NCBI GenBank assembly: GCA_021647765.1
Contig: JAKIUD010000057.1
Span: 1-21,670 of the forward strand
Source of the DNA: Desulfuromusa sp.
Lineage (GTDB): Bacteria; Desulfobacterota; Desulfuromonadia; Desulfuromonadales; Geopsychrobacteraceae
DNA: 21,670 bases
Reading direction: 5' to 3'
The position numbers and the translations under genes were made by a program. Positions 14,961-21,670 of the stretch are shown here, one piece after another. Below the pieces are notes generated by a model. That model did no database searches. It saw nothing but the letters and a program-made list of their open reading frames with translations, and was not told where the DNA came from. Within the stretch, counting starts at the first letter, position 1. The number at the start of each line of letters is the position of its first letter.

Positions 14961-16865
14961 ATGAGTGAATGTTCAAGTCAATGTTGCAGCTGTTCTGGAA
15001 CCGTCCAGCTGCCAACCAACTGGTGGCCGATGGTGATCTCCGGGATTACAGCAGTGGCTGCTGAAACGGTCTACTGGCTGAATGGCGGATTTCATTGGAG
15101 CGTAGCGATTCTGGCGTTGGTGGCAATCATAACCAGCGGCCTGCCAACTTACAAAAAGGGGCTGATTGCCCTGCGCAACTTCAATCTGAATATGAATGCC
15201 CTGATGGCAATTGCGGTGACCGGTGCCATGTTGATTGGTCAGTGGCCGGAGGCGGCGATGGTGATGTTCCTGTTTGCCTTGGCGGAGATTATCGAAGCAA
15301 AATCTCTGGATCGAGCCCGCAATGCAATTAGTGGTTTAATGGATCTGGCTCCGGAGACGGCAACTGTTCGCCAGAGTGATGGGAGCTGGAAGGATATCCC
15401 CGCATCCATGGTTGTCCTTGATGCTCTGGTGCGGGTCAAACCCGGTGAACGGATCGCTTTGGATGGAACGGTTGTTTCCGGTTCTTCAACGGTCAATCAG
15501 TCGCCAATCACCGGTGAAGGTCTGCCGGTGGACAAAGGGGAAAAAGATCCGGTATTTGCTGGAACGATTAATCAATCGGGTTCATTTGTCTATCAGGTCA
15601 CTGCTCTTGCCGATAACACCACTCTGGCGCGAATTATCCACGCCGTGGAAACTGCTCAGGGGAACCGTGCTCCTACCCAGCGTTTTGTTGATCGATTTGC
15701 CCAGATTTATACTCCGACAGTGATTGTAGTTGCACTGGGGATGGTTTTGATTCCACCATTGATTTTCGGCGCGGATTGGCTGGATTGGATCTATCGGGCT
15801 TTGGTTTTGTTGGTTGTTGCCTGCCCCTGTGCCCTGGTTATTTCAACTCCGGTGACGATCGTCAGCGGTTTGGCCAATGCCGCTCGCAAGGGGATTCTGA
15901 TCAAGGGTGGGGTCTATCTGGAACAGGGGCGTAAATTGACGACTCTGGCTCTGGATAAAACTGGCACGCTCACTTATGGCCAGCCGGAACAGACCGATTT
16001 TATCAATATCGGTGGAGATAAACAGCAAATACATGGTCTGGCTATGAGTCTGGCAAGCCGGTCTGATCACCCGGTTTCGCAGGCAATTGTCCGGGCGGGG
16101 GAGAAAGAACCCTTACCGGCTCAGGAGATTGTTGATTTTACCGCAATCCCGGGTCGTGGCGTCAGTGGCAGGATGGCGGATCAGTTATATTATCTGGGAA
16201 ATCACCGGCTGATCAATGAACTTGGTTTACTTACCGCTGCACTGGAAAAACACCTGGCTAAACTGGAGCAGCAGGGGAAAACGGTGGTTCTTCTCACCAC
16301 AGAAACCACAGTACTAGGGCTTTTCGCCGTGGCTGATACGGTCAGAGAGACCAGTCGTCAGGCGGTTGCAGAATTACACCGTCTGGGGGTAAATACCATC
16401 ATCTTGACCGGAGATAATCCCCACACGGCCGATGCAATAGCGCGGCAGGTTGGTATTGATGAAGCACGTGGTAACCAGTTGCCGGAAGATAAACTGCAGA
16501 CAATTGCAGCACTTCTCGATCAGAATAAGACCGTTGGGATGGTTGGTGACGGGATAAATGATGCCCCGGCTTTGGCTCGCGCCGATATCGGTTTCGCGAT
16601 GGGTGCTGCCGGGACTGATACGGCGATCGAAACGGCCGATGTGGCATTGATGGATGATGATCTGCGCAAATTACCCACATTTATTCGTCTTTCCCGAGCC
16701 ACCTCGGCAATTCTGGCTCAGAATATTATCTTTGCCCTGTCAATCAAGGTGATCTTTATTGCCCTGACCTTTGCTGGGCATGCCACCATGTGGATGGCGG
16801 TATTTGCCGATATGGGTGCCAGCTTGTTGGTGGTGTTTAACGGATTACGGTTGTTGCGTAAGTGA
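14961..16865 (+). CDS. cadA: Zn/Cd/Pb-exporting P1B-2-type ATPase
   Basis: This 634-aa protein has GGAG 8 bp before its ATG. The usual HMA domain with GMTCXXC is missing, and in its place are 11 residues with four cysteines (C4, C8, C9, C11). Motifs: CPC (288-290), phosphorylated D332 in DKTGT, SDHP (368-371), TGDN, and GDGIND (529-534). K596 in SIKVIF (TM7) and D617 in ADMGAS (TM8) are the signature of the Zn2+/Cd2+/Pb2+ group P1B-2. It pumps divalent metal from the cytoplasm. It is divergent from the CadR/PbrR-type regulator. Its last 140 bp are repeated at 18163-18302. The gene could equally be named zntA; the metal preference between Zn, Cd and Pb cannot be read from the sequence. Confidence 0.95.
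   Translation: MSECSSQCCSCSGTVQLPTNWWPMVISGITAVAAETVYWLNGGFHWSVAILALVAIITSGLPTYKKGLIALRNFNLNMNALMAIAVTGAMLIGQWPEAAMVMFLFALAEIIEAKSLDRARNAISGLMDLAPETATVRQSDGSWKDIPASMVVLDALVRVKPGERIALDGTVVSGSSTVNQSPITGEGLPVDKGEKDPVFAGTINQSGSFVYQVTALADNTTLARIIHAVETAQGNRAPTQRFVDRFAQIYTPTVIVVALGMVLIPPLIFGADWLDWIYRALVLLVVACPCALVISTPVTIVSGLANAARKGILIKGGVYLEQGRKLTTLALDKTGTLTYGQPEQTDFINIGGDKQQIHGLAMSLASRSDHPVSQAIVRAGEKEPLPAQEIVDFTAIPGRGVSGRMADQLYYLGNHRLINELGLLTAALEKHLAKLEQQGKTVVLLTTETTVLGLFAVADTVRETSRQAVAELHRLGVNTIILTGDNPHTADAIARQVGIDEARGNQLPEDKLQTIAALLDQNKTVGMVGDGINDAPALARADIGFAMGAAGTDTAIETADVALMDDDLRKLPTFIRLSRATSAILAQNIIFALSIKVIFIALTFAGHATMWMAVFADMGASLLVVFNGLRLLRK
16726..16865 (+). repeat. 140-bp direct repeat, copy 1 (3' end of the Zn/Cd ATPase gene)
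   Basis: This segment equals 18163-18302 at a constant offset of 1437 bp. By eye the copies differ only at three positions, in the stretch coding for ALTFAGH. It covers the last membrane segments and the stop codon. Confidence 0.97.
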
Positions 16866-16951
16866 TGAGCCAGATACGGTTATCCAATCATGAACGACTC
16901 AGGTTAATACCTCGTTTCAATGCACAGCGCAAATTCATGCTAATCAGAAAC

Positions 16952-16984
16952 AAAAAAGGTGGTGCAAAATGCACCACCTTTTTA
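16952..16984. terminator. Bidirectional rho-independent terminator
   Basis: AAAAAGGTGGTGCA (16953-16966) and TGCACCACCTTTTT (16970-16983) form a perfect 14-bp stem with a 3-base loop, flanked by A and T runs. It lies between the convergent ATPase and PEP-CTERM genes and can end both. Confidence 0.88.
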
Positions 16985-17006
16985 ATTTCTAAATTTGAAC
17001 TTTGAG

Positions 17007-17705
17007 TCATGACTTACGACGCTTCAAGAAAGCGAGTCCAACAAGACCGGAACCGAGGAGTAGCAGGGTTGCTGGTTCTGGTACTGGAGCAACGTCATTT
17101 ACAAAAACTGTCATATCAGTAAAATCACCATCACCGTTACCAATTTGGTCGTCAAGATAAACATACAACCAATGGTAATCAGCATTATACGCAGTCATTA
17201 TATGTTCTTCACCTGCCTCTTCAGTATTTAACGCATTATCAGTAAAGAATGTATAATCGATACCAGAAGTACCACCGTCAGCATTATAATTTTGGTCAAC
17301 ATCATAATAAAAACCAAACTTATTATCGAAGTCTACCCAACCATCATTCGTCAAATCACCGTCAGCAGAATAGCCCTTAGTTATCTTCCAATTACCATTA
17401 TCATTCCAAAAGTTAACATTTACCATCGCAAACGGACTCTGTGAAGGTGCAAAAACTTCAAATTTAGTCAAAAGATCACCATTTTCGTCTACAGTATACA
17501 AGCCAAACCCACTCTCATAAGCGGCTTGCTCCATTTGGATTTGAAAAACTGAATCCCCATCTTCCCCAGTAGTCAAATCTGTAACAGTCCAATAATCCAT
17601 GCTACCAGATACGTTCCATTCAGAGCCCAAAGAATCCCAAGGCAAAGCCATTGCACTCCCCGCCCAAACCAACATAATTACCAATAAAATACTAACTTTT
17701 TTCAT
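17007..17705 (-). CDS. PEP-CTERM exported protein with a DUF4114-like region
   Basis: This 232-aa protein has a signal peptide (residues 1-20, MKKVSILLVIMLVWAGSAMA) and a C-terminal PEP-CTERM sorting signal: PVPEPATLLLLGSG (207-220), a hydrophobic helix and the basic end LKRRKS. Such proteins are processed by an exosortase and usually leave the cell or join the biofilm matrix. The middle, with FGFYYDVD, YTFFTDNALN, EEHIMTAYN and GDGDFTDMTVFV, resembles the DUF4114 domain. It is acidic and rich in D, N and Y, and has no cysteine. GGAG precedes the ATG. It is the only intact gene inside the module bounded by the 140-bp repeats, and it is more AT-rich than its neighbours. No exosortase gene is in the window. 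Confidence 0.93.
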   Translation of the reverse strand: MKKVSILLVIMLVWAGSAMALPWDSLGSEWNVSGSMDYWTVTDLTTGEDGDSVFQIQMEQAAYESGFGLYTVDENGDLLTKFEVFAPSQSPFAMVNVNFWNDNGNWKITKGYSADGDLTNDGWVDFDNKFGFYYDVDQNYNADGGTSGIDYTFFTDNALNTEEAGEEHIMTAYNADYHWLYVYLDDQIGNGDGDFTDMTVFVNDVAPVPEPATLLLLGSGLVGLAFLKRRKS

Positions 17706-17766
17706 CTTTTACTCCGTTCTCTAAGTTTAATTGTTACACTATAAACATTCTCTGCCCTATTTAATA

Positions 17767-17784
17767 ATGCACATACAATGCCAA
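17767..17784 (-). promoter_or_regulatory. Sigma-54 (-24/-12) promoter of the PEP-CTERM gene
   Basis: On the minus strand TTGGCA (17779-17784) is followed by TGTGCAT (17767-17773), with exactly 10 bp between the GG and GC pairs, as RpoN promoters require. The predicted transcription start is near 17757, about 50 bp before the start codon. The -12 box TGTGCA deviates from the consensus TTGCW. Confidence 0.65.
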
Positions 17785-17831
17785 ATCATAACCGCGCGTT
17801 TTCAGGGAACTTTTCTCAGAATCATTTTTGT

Positions 17832-17850
17832 GTGTAAAGTTTTTCGACAC
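17832..17850. promoter_or_regulatory. Enhancer-like site, copy 1
   Basis: GTGTAAAGTTTTTCGACAC is a 19-bp element with a GTGT-N11-ACAC dyad. It occurs again, inverted, at 17884-17902. Its centre lies about 84 bp upstream of the predicted sigma-54 start, a normal place for an NtrC-type activator. Confidence 0.6.
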
Positions 17851-17883
17851 AAAACAAGCAGAAAGGCTGCAGTAATCTTCTTG

Positions 17884-17902
17884 GTGTCGGAATTCTTTAC
17901 AC
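17884..17902. promoter_or_regulatory. Enhancer-like site, copy 2 (inverted)
   Basis: GTGTCGGAATTCTTTACAC is the inverted form of copy 1; only the spacer bases differ (four of 19). The centres of the two copies are 52 bp apart, about five helical turns, so a protein bound at both would sit on the same face of the DNA. The centre lies about 136 bp upstream of the predicted start. Confidence 0.6.
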
Positions 17903-17930
17903 TATCCCGAGAGAGGCGAATGCGAAGTAA

Positions 17931-18059
17931 CCAATCATTCAATTACCAAGAGTTTCGTATCATGTGATGAACCGGGGTGGTCGGCAGCAAGATATCTTTC
18001 TGAAAGACGGCGATAATCGTCTTTTTCTTGATATTTTACGGGAAACCGTAAAACAGTGA
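17931..18059 (+). pseudogene. N-terminal fragment of a REP-associated tyrosine transposase (RAYT)
   Basis: The frame gives LPRVSYHVMNRGGRQQDIF, then DGDNRLFLDILRETVKQ and a stop at 18057-18059. This matches the start of RAYT/TnpA-REP proteins (LPR...YHVMNRGN, then a DDxxRxxFL helix). There is a stop upstream of residue P at 17931 and nothing after residue 43, so the HUH motif, the catalytic Tyr and the rest are gone. It lies inside the repeat-bounded module. Confidence 0.72.
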
Positions 18060-18162
18060 AATCAGGGGGGGTACTGCTTACTGCCTGACGAATAACCACT
18101 ACCATATTAATTGATCAATATCTCGTAAAAGCTAAAGGTAGACTTGACCCTTAAGCCGTTCG
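18060..18162. other. Spacer between the RAYT fragment and the second ATPase repeat
   Basis: About 100 bp with a run of seven G and no gene or strong hairpin. It contains TTGACCCTTA just before the repeat; TAAGGGTCAA, its near complement, occurs at 6941, but the match is too short to mean much. Confidence 0.4.
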
Positions 18163-18302
18163 TTATCTTTGCCCTGTCAATCAAGGTGATCTTTATTGCC
18201 CTGACTTTCGCCGGGCATGCCACCATGTGGATGGCGGTATTTGCCGATATGGGTGCCAGCTTGTTGGTGGTGTTTAACGGATTACGGTTGTTGCGTAAGT
18301 GA
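18163..18302 (+). pseudogene. Duplicated 3' end of the Zn/Cd ATPase gene (direct repeat copy 2)
   Basis: This copy of 16726-16865 matches over 140 bp with three substitutions and keeps the reading frame and stop codon. It has no 5' part, start codon or promoter of its own and so cannot make a working protein. It lies 126 bp before the kinase start. I infer that it is the original 3' end of the ATPase gene and that the intervening 1.4 kb was inserted. Confidence 0.95.
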
Positions 18303-18428
18303 GCTGATCGCCATAACATGGAGTTGACAAGCCCCTTGGGTCGAGTCCATTCTGAGACCCTTAAGTCTTTCAGATTGCAGCGTAGCCAGTTTTTTATCAT
18401 CTCCTTTCACTCAGGATCATTGAAAATC

Positions 18429-20147
18429 ATGTATGCAGGTCACCAACCCCCCAAAGCTTTTTCTCTTCCCGCGCTGGGATTTATCCTTGCCTGTTTGTTG
18501 CTGGCGTCAGCTCTGACATTTGTGACCTGGAAAAACTTCAATCGAGAAGAGAATCTGATGGAGACGTTTCTCCTGAGTACGGGGCAAACCCTGATTCGGG
18601 TATTTGAAGCCGGAGCCAGAACCTCAATGATGATGGGATCCCGCTCAGGGAATTTAGCTGTTCTGGCAGAACAGACAGCTCGCGAGGCAAGTATTGCCTA
18701 TGTGGTTATCTTTGATGAAACCGGAGAGCGGGTGACCGCAGCTGGTGATTACCGGGAGAAAGCTGGTTTTCCACAAGTCTCGCTTGTTCTGGCGCAAAAT
18801 AAAGTACTGACCCGTACGACTGAAGATCGCAATGGAAATGCTGTATTTGAGGTTGCAAAACTATTTTCACCATTAAATGTTATGCCGCAGCACATGAAGA
18901 TGATGATGCAGCGTATGCATTCGGATGATGCTGCTTACCAGAATCAGCATCGCCAGATCATTTATCTGGGTTTTTACACCACTGCCTTTGATGCTGCCCG
19001 TAATGAAGATATTAAGCAGAGTCTCATTTTGCTGGCGACCCTGTTTCTGTTGGGATCAGGAGGTCTCTACGCTCTGTTTGTTGTCCAGAAATCTCAAGCG
19101 ACCAAAGCGGCACTGGAAAACATGGAGCTTTACACCGATAATCTGATCCACAGTATGCCGGCCGGACTGATCAGTATCGATGAGCAACGGCGGATTGTTT
19201 CAGTGAACCGTAATGCTCAGGATCTTTTTGGTCGAACCGAAGCGGAGATGCTGGGGCAGCGACTGCAACAATTAATCGGAGATGAAGAGTGTCCTCTTGC
19301 TCCGCTATTAAAAGCCGGGGAAGAATTTATTGATCAACCGATGGAGTGTCTTCAGCAGGGAGGAAAAGAGATTCCTTTGAAAGTCAGTGCTTCCCGGTTA
19401 CGGGATCGAGATGGTCAGTTCCGGGGAATGGTTTTAATTCTTCGTGACCAGCGGGAAATCCGGGAGATGGAACAAGCTCTGGAGCGCTCCCGGCGGCATG
19501 CTGCACTGGGATTGATGGCGGCTGGAATTGCCCATGAAATTCGCAATCCCCTCGGGACGTTACGGGGCTTTGCCCAATATTTTTCCCGCAGCAAAAATTC
19601 TGACGATAAGGCTCATGAATATGCAGAGTTGATGATTGGTGAAGTTGATCGTCTTAACCGAACCGTTTCCGCATTACTACAGTTTTCCCGACCCCGAGAG
19701 GCGAAGCCGATGGCGGTCGACTTTCAGCAACTGCTGCAGCGGACGATGCTGTTTGCCCAGTCCGATGCCGATAGCCAGAAGGTGGTACTCCGATTGAATA
19801 TTCCTGAGACCACAACCACTTGGTCTGGTGATTCTGATCTGCTCCAGCAGGTGTTGCTCAACCTGGTGCAGAATAGTCTGGCGGCAACCACAGCAGGTGA
19901 TGAAATCGAACTTGGTTTTGCTCTACAAGGGGATAATTTTCATGTCTGGGTACGAGATTTCGGTCAGGGGCTCAGCTCTGCAGATCAAGCCAGAATGTTT
20001 GACCCGTTTTTCACCACCCGCAAAGATGGAACCGGGCTCGGTCTGGCGATGGTGCAGCAAATTATTGAACAGCACAATGGACGGATAGAGGTTGAAACGG
20101 AGCCGGGGCAGGGAACCTGTATTACCCTGATTCTACCGAGAAAATAG
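18429..20147 (+). CDS. ZraS-like membrane sensor histidine kinase with a Met/His-rich periplasmic patch
   Basis: This 572-aa protein is read from the ATG at 18429, just before the first membrane helix; the ribosome binding site is weak (AGGA 12 bp upstream), and the frame stays open further upstream. Domains: TM1 (13-34); a periplasmic region (about 35-195); TM2 (196-219); a PAS domain (about 232-345); HisKA with phosphoacceptor H369 in GIAHEIRNPLG; and HATPase with the N box QNSL, RDFGQGL and GTGLGLAM. The periplasmic part has VMPQHMKMMMQRMH (151-164): five Met in nine residues with His at both ends, a likely metal site. The kinase part is of the ZraS/NtrB kind. The gene is followed by its response regulator after 7 bp. 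I infer metal sensing from the patch and neighbours. Confidence 0.92.
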   Translation: MYAGHQPPKAFSLPALGFILACLLLASALTFVTWKNFNREENLMETFLLSTGQTLIRVFEAGARTSMMMGSRSGNLAVLAEQTAREASIAYVVIFDETGERVTAAGDYREKAGFPQVSLVLAQNKVLTRTTEDRNGNAVFEVAKLFSPLNVMPQHMKMMMQRMHSDDAAYQNQHRQIIYLGFYTTAFDAARNEDIKQSLILLATLFLLGSGGLYALFVVQKSQATKAALENMELYTDNLIHSMPAGLISIDEQRRIVSVNRNAQDLFGRTEAEMLGQRLQQLIGDEECPLAPLLKAGEEFIDQPMECLQQGGKEIPLKVSASRLRDRDGQFRGMVLILRDQREIREMEQALERSRRHAALGLMAAGIAHEIRNPLGTLRGFAQYFSRSKNSDDKAHEYAELMIGEVDRLNRTVSALLQFSRPREAKPMAVDFQQLLQRTMLFAQSDADSQKVVLRLNIPETTTTWSGDSDLLQQVLLNLVQNSLAATTAGDEIELGFALQGDNFHVWVRDFGQGLSSADQARMFDPFFTTRKDGTGLGLAMVQQIIEQHNGRIEVETEPGQGTCITLILPRK

Positions 20148-20154
20148 GTTTGCT

Positions 20155-21516
20155 ATGAATAAAACTATAACTTTACTGCTTGTTGATGATGATGTTGCCC
20201 ACCGCACTATGCTTAAGGCTCATCTGGCCGGGGAGGGGTACCAGATTGTTGAAGCCGATGACGGTGATATTGGTGTTCATCTGGTCAAACAGCAGGATAT
20301 CGATCTGGTTCTGCTTGATCTGAAAATGAAACGCATGGGGGGGATGGAGGCTCTTGCTGAAATTTCAAAACTACAGCCGCAGTTGCCGGTGATTATTATT
20401 ACCGCCTTCTCTTCGGTTGAAAATGCTGTCGCAGCGATCAAAGAGGGGGCGTTTGATTATGTCACCAAGCCGATTGACAGTGACGCCCTGCTGCTGACCG
20501 TGAAACGGGCTCTTGAGTATAAGCATTTACAGCAGGAGAATGTTTTATTGAAACAGCAGTTGGGCGAGAAATTTGATCTCGGCGCGTTGATCGGGGGGAG
20601 TCAGCCGATGCAGGAGCTGGCTGAAACCTTGGCCTTGGTTGCACCGTCCGATGCGACAGTTCTGATTACCGGTGAATCAGGAACCGGTAAGGAGTTGGTT
20701 GCCGGGGCGGTTCATCACAATAGTTTGCGCAGTCAAGCTCCGTTTATCAAAATAAATTGTGCCGCACTGCATGAAAATCTTCTGGAAAGTGAACTGTTTG
20801 GCCATGAAAAAGGGGCATTTACCGGAGCGGCCGAACAACGGAAAGGGCGTTTTGAACTGGCCGATCAGGGAACCTTGTTTCTCGATGAAATCGGAGATAT
20901 GAGTTTAACGACTCAGGCGAAAATTCTTCGCGTTCTGCAGGAAGGTGAATTTGAGCGGCTTGGCGGCAATCAGACCATCAAGGTTGACGTGCGGTTGATT
21001 GCCGCGACTCACAAGGATCTGCAACAGATGATTGAGACCGGTCTGTTTCGTCAGGATCTCTTTTTTCGCCTCAGTGTCGTCCCCCTCCATCTTCCCCCAT
21101 TGCGGGAGCGACCGATGGATATTCCGGTTCTGTCACAACATTTTCTTACCCGCTATTGTGAGAAGAATCGTAAAGATATCCGTATGTTTCAAGGGGAAGC
21201 CCTTGAGGCACTGCTTGCTTATTCCTGGCCCGGAAATATCCGTGAATTGGAAAATTCCATAGAAAGAGCTGTCATCCTCTGCCTTGATGAACAGATTCTG
21301 CTGCAACATCTCCCTCTTCAGGTTCGGCAGGCCTACACTGAAAATACTGAACGTCCTTTCGCTATCCGTCCGGGGTTGACGCTGAAGAATATGGAGAAGG
21401 AGTTGATTCTTTCCACTCTGCAGCAGACTGAGAATAATCGAACTCGTGCTGCTGAGATTCTGGGGGTGACCCGCCAAACTTTGCAGAACAAACTAAAAGA
21501 ATATGGACTGACTTAA
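20155..21516 (+). CDS. Sigma-54-dependent response regulator, ZraR/NtrC family
   Basis: This 453-aa protein has a receiver domain (5-120, DDD at 11-13, phosphorylated D55, T83, K105), an AAA+ domain with Walker A GESGTGKE (173-180), the sigma-54 contact loop GAFTGA (220-225), Walker B LFLDEIGD (241-248) and LRERPMDIP, then a Fis-type helix-turn-helix near the end (AAEILGVTRQTLQNKL, 432-447). It is closest in layout to ZraR of enteric bacteria. It binds enhancers far upstream and opens sigma-54 promoters when phosphorylated by the kinase in front of it. The nearest sigma-54 promoter in the window is that of the PEP-CTERM gene, which may or may not be its target. No ribosome binding site stronger than AGG precedes the ATG, so coupling to the kinase is likely. 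Confidence 0.95.
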   Translation: MNKTITLLLVDDDVAHRTMLKAHLAGEGYQIVEADDGDIGVHLVKQQDIDLVLLDLKMKRMGGMEALAEISKLQPQLPVIIITAFSSVENAVAAIKEGAFDYVTKPIDSDALLLTVKRALEYKHLQQENVLLKQQLGEKFDLGALIGGSQPMQELAETLALVAPSDATVLITGESGTGKELVAGAVHHNSLRSQAPFIKINCAALHENLLESELFGHEKGAFTGAAEQRKGRFELADQGTLFLDEIGDMSLTTQAKILRVLQEGEFERLGGNQTIKVDVRLIAATHKDLQQMIETGLFRQDLFFRLSVVPLHLPPLRERPMDIPVLSQHFLTRYCEKNRKDIRMFQGEALEALLAYSWPGNIRELENSIERAVILCLDEQILLQHLPLQVRQAYTENTERPFAIRPGLTLKNMEKELILSTLQQTENNRTRAAEILGVTRQTLQNKLKEYGLT

Positions 21517-21553
21517 TAATTCCCACCCCCCAATAGCACCACCGTAGTAAATT

Positions 21554-21585
21554 CGATGAGATGGTCTCCCCCGCTTCACTCATCG
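21554..21585. repeat. Inverted repeat CGATGAG/CTCATCG near the IS110-type end
   Basis: CGATGAG (21554-21560) and CTCATCG (21579-21585) enclose 18 bases. A second, partly overlapping inverted pair is GATGGTCTCC (21560-21569) and GGAGACCACC (21636-21645), which matches at 9 of 10 positions. They lie between the ZraR-like gene and the transposase start, and may be part of the end of the element or of its bridge RNA. Confidence 0.45.
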
Positions 21586-21645
21586 GCGTCAATGCGCCAT
21601 GATGGTAATCAATCATTCCATCAACAGAAACGAGAGGAGACCACC

Positions 21646-21670
21646 ATGAAGATTACCACTATCGGTTTAG
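21646..21670 (+). CDS. IS110-family transposase, 5' end only
   Basis: Only eight codons are inside the window: MKITTIGL, and the next base starts a G codon (D expected). This is the usual start of IS110/IS1111 transposases (MKITTIGLD...K...F), whose catalytic domain is a RuvC-like DEDD fold. GAGGAG lies 5 bp before the ATG. The sequence of the upstream 60 bp also looks like the end of such an element. The exact outer end of the element cannot be fixed here, because IS110 elements have no long terminal inverted repeats. Confidence 0.78.

Noticed and set aside
18107..18400. A minus-strand ORF of 97 codons across the duplicated ATPase tail
   Set aside because: It is antisense to the 140-bp repeat, which explains its openness.
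18429..21516. The kinase/regulator pair as PrsK/PrsR of the PEP-CTERM system
   Set aside because: PrsK is expected to have many N-terminal membrane helices and a GAF domain; this kinase has two helices, a periplasmic domain and a PAS domain, and the regulator resembles ZraR. Control of the PEP-CTERM gene by it remains possible.
1..21670. CRISPR arrays, tRNA or rRNA genes
   Set aside because: No spaced short direct repeats and no recognisable tRNA or rRNA sequence were seen on either strand.

Overview
The window looks like chromosomal DNA of a Gram-negative, probably anaerobic or facultative bacterium. The best guess is the Desulfuromonadales/Geobacter-type Desulfobacterota (formerly Deltaproteobacteria). 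This is an inference from several things seen together: a PEP-CTERM protein, a sigma-54 two-component system, a LarE protein, a long PAS hybrid kinase, traces of a REP-associated tyrosine transposase (RAYT), and moderate GC content. The species cannot be named from the sequence alone.

Left part (1-3.6 kb): an Rrf2/IscR-type regulator and larE form a two-gene minus-strand operon with a clear sigma-70 promoter. Divergent from it are a YbgC-like thioesterase and an Fsr-like MFS exporter, followed by a stretch that may be a decayed gene. Middle (3.8-10 kb): a very short leader ORF with a strong ribosome binding site overlaps the start of a 1002-aa membrane hybrid histidine kinase. After it come the wreck of an IS21-type istB gene and a heat-shock pair, dnaK and hsp20, with a hairpin between the two genes.

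Metal island (10-21.5 kb): a five-member minus-strand cluster consists of a 50-aa membrane/Cys-His protein, a CopA-type Cu+ ATPase, a Met-rich periplasmic protein, a truncated sterol-desaturase-like ORF and an isoprenylcysteine-methyltransferase-like membrane protein. It starts from a promoter with the 19-bp spacer typical of MerR control. A CadR/PbrR-type MerR gene lies between this cluster and a divergent Zn/Cd/Pb ATPase gene (cadA/zntA type), which has its own MerR-type promoter. Further right is a ZraS/ZraR-like sigma-54 two-component system whose sensor has a Met/His-rich periplasmic patch.

A separate module of about 1.4 kb sits between the Zn/Cd ATPase and the two-component genes. It carries a PEP-CTERM/DUF4114-like exported protein gene. 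That gene has a sigma-54 type -24/-12 promoter, and upstream of it are two inverted copies of a 19-bp element whose centres are 52 bp apart. The module also holds a RAYT fragment. It is bounded by two direct copies of the last 140 bp of the ATPase gene, which differ at three positions, so it appears to have been inserted between cadA and the kinase gene. The window ends in the first codons of an IS110-family transposase.

The most interesting points are the repeat-bounded PEP-CTERM module with its enhancer-like sites, the double MerR-type promoter layout around one regulator, the Met-rich copper cluster with a very small gene, the three-cysteine LarE linked to an Fe-S-type regulator, and the coupled leader ORF before the hybrid kinase.
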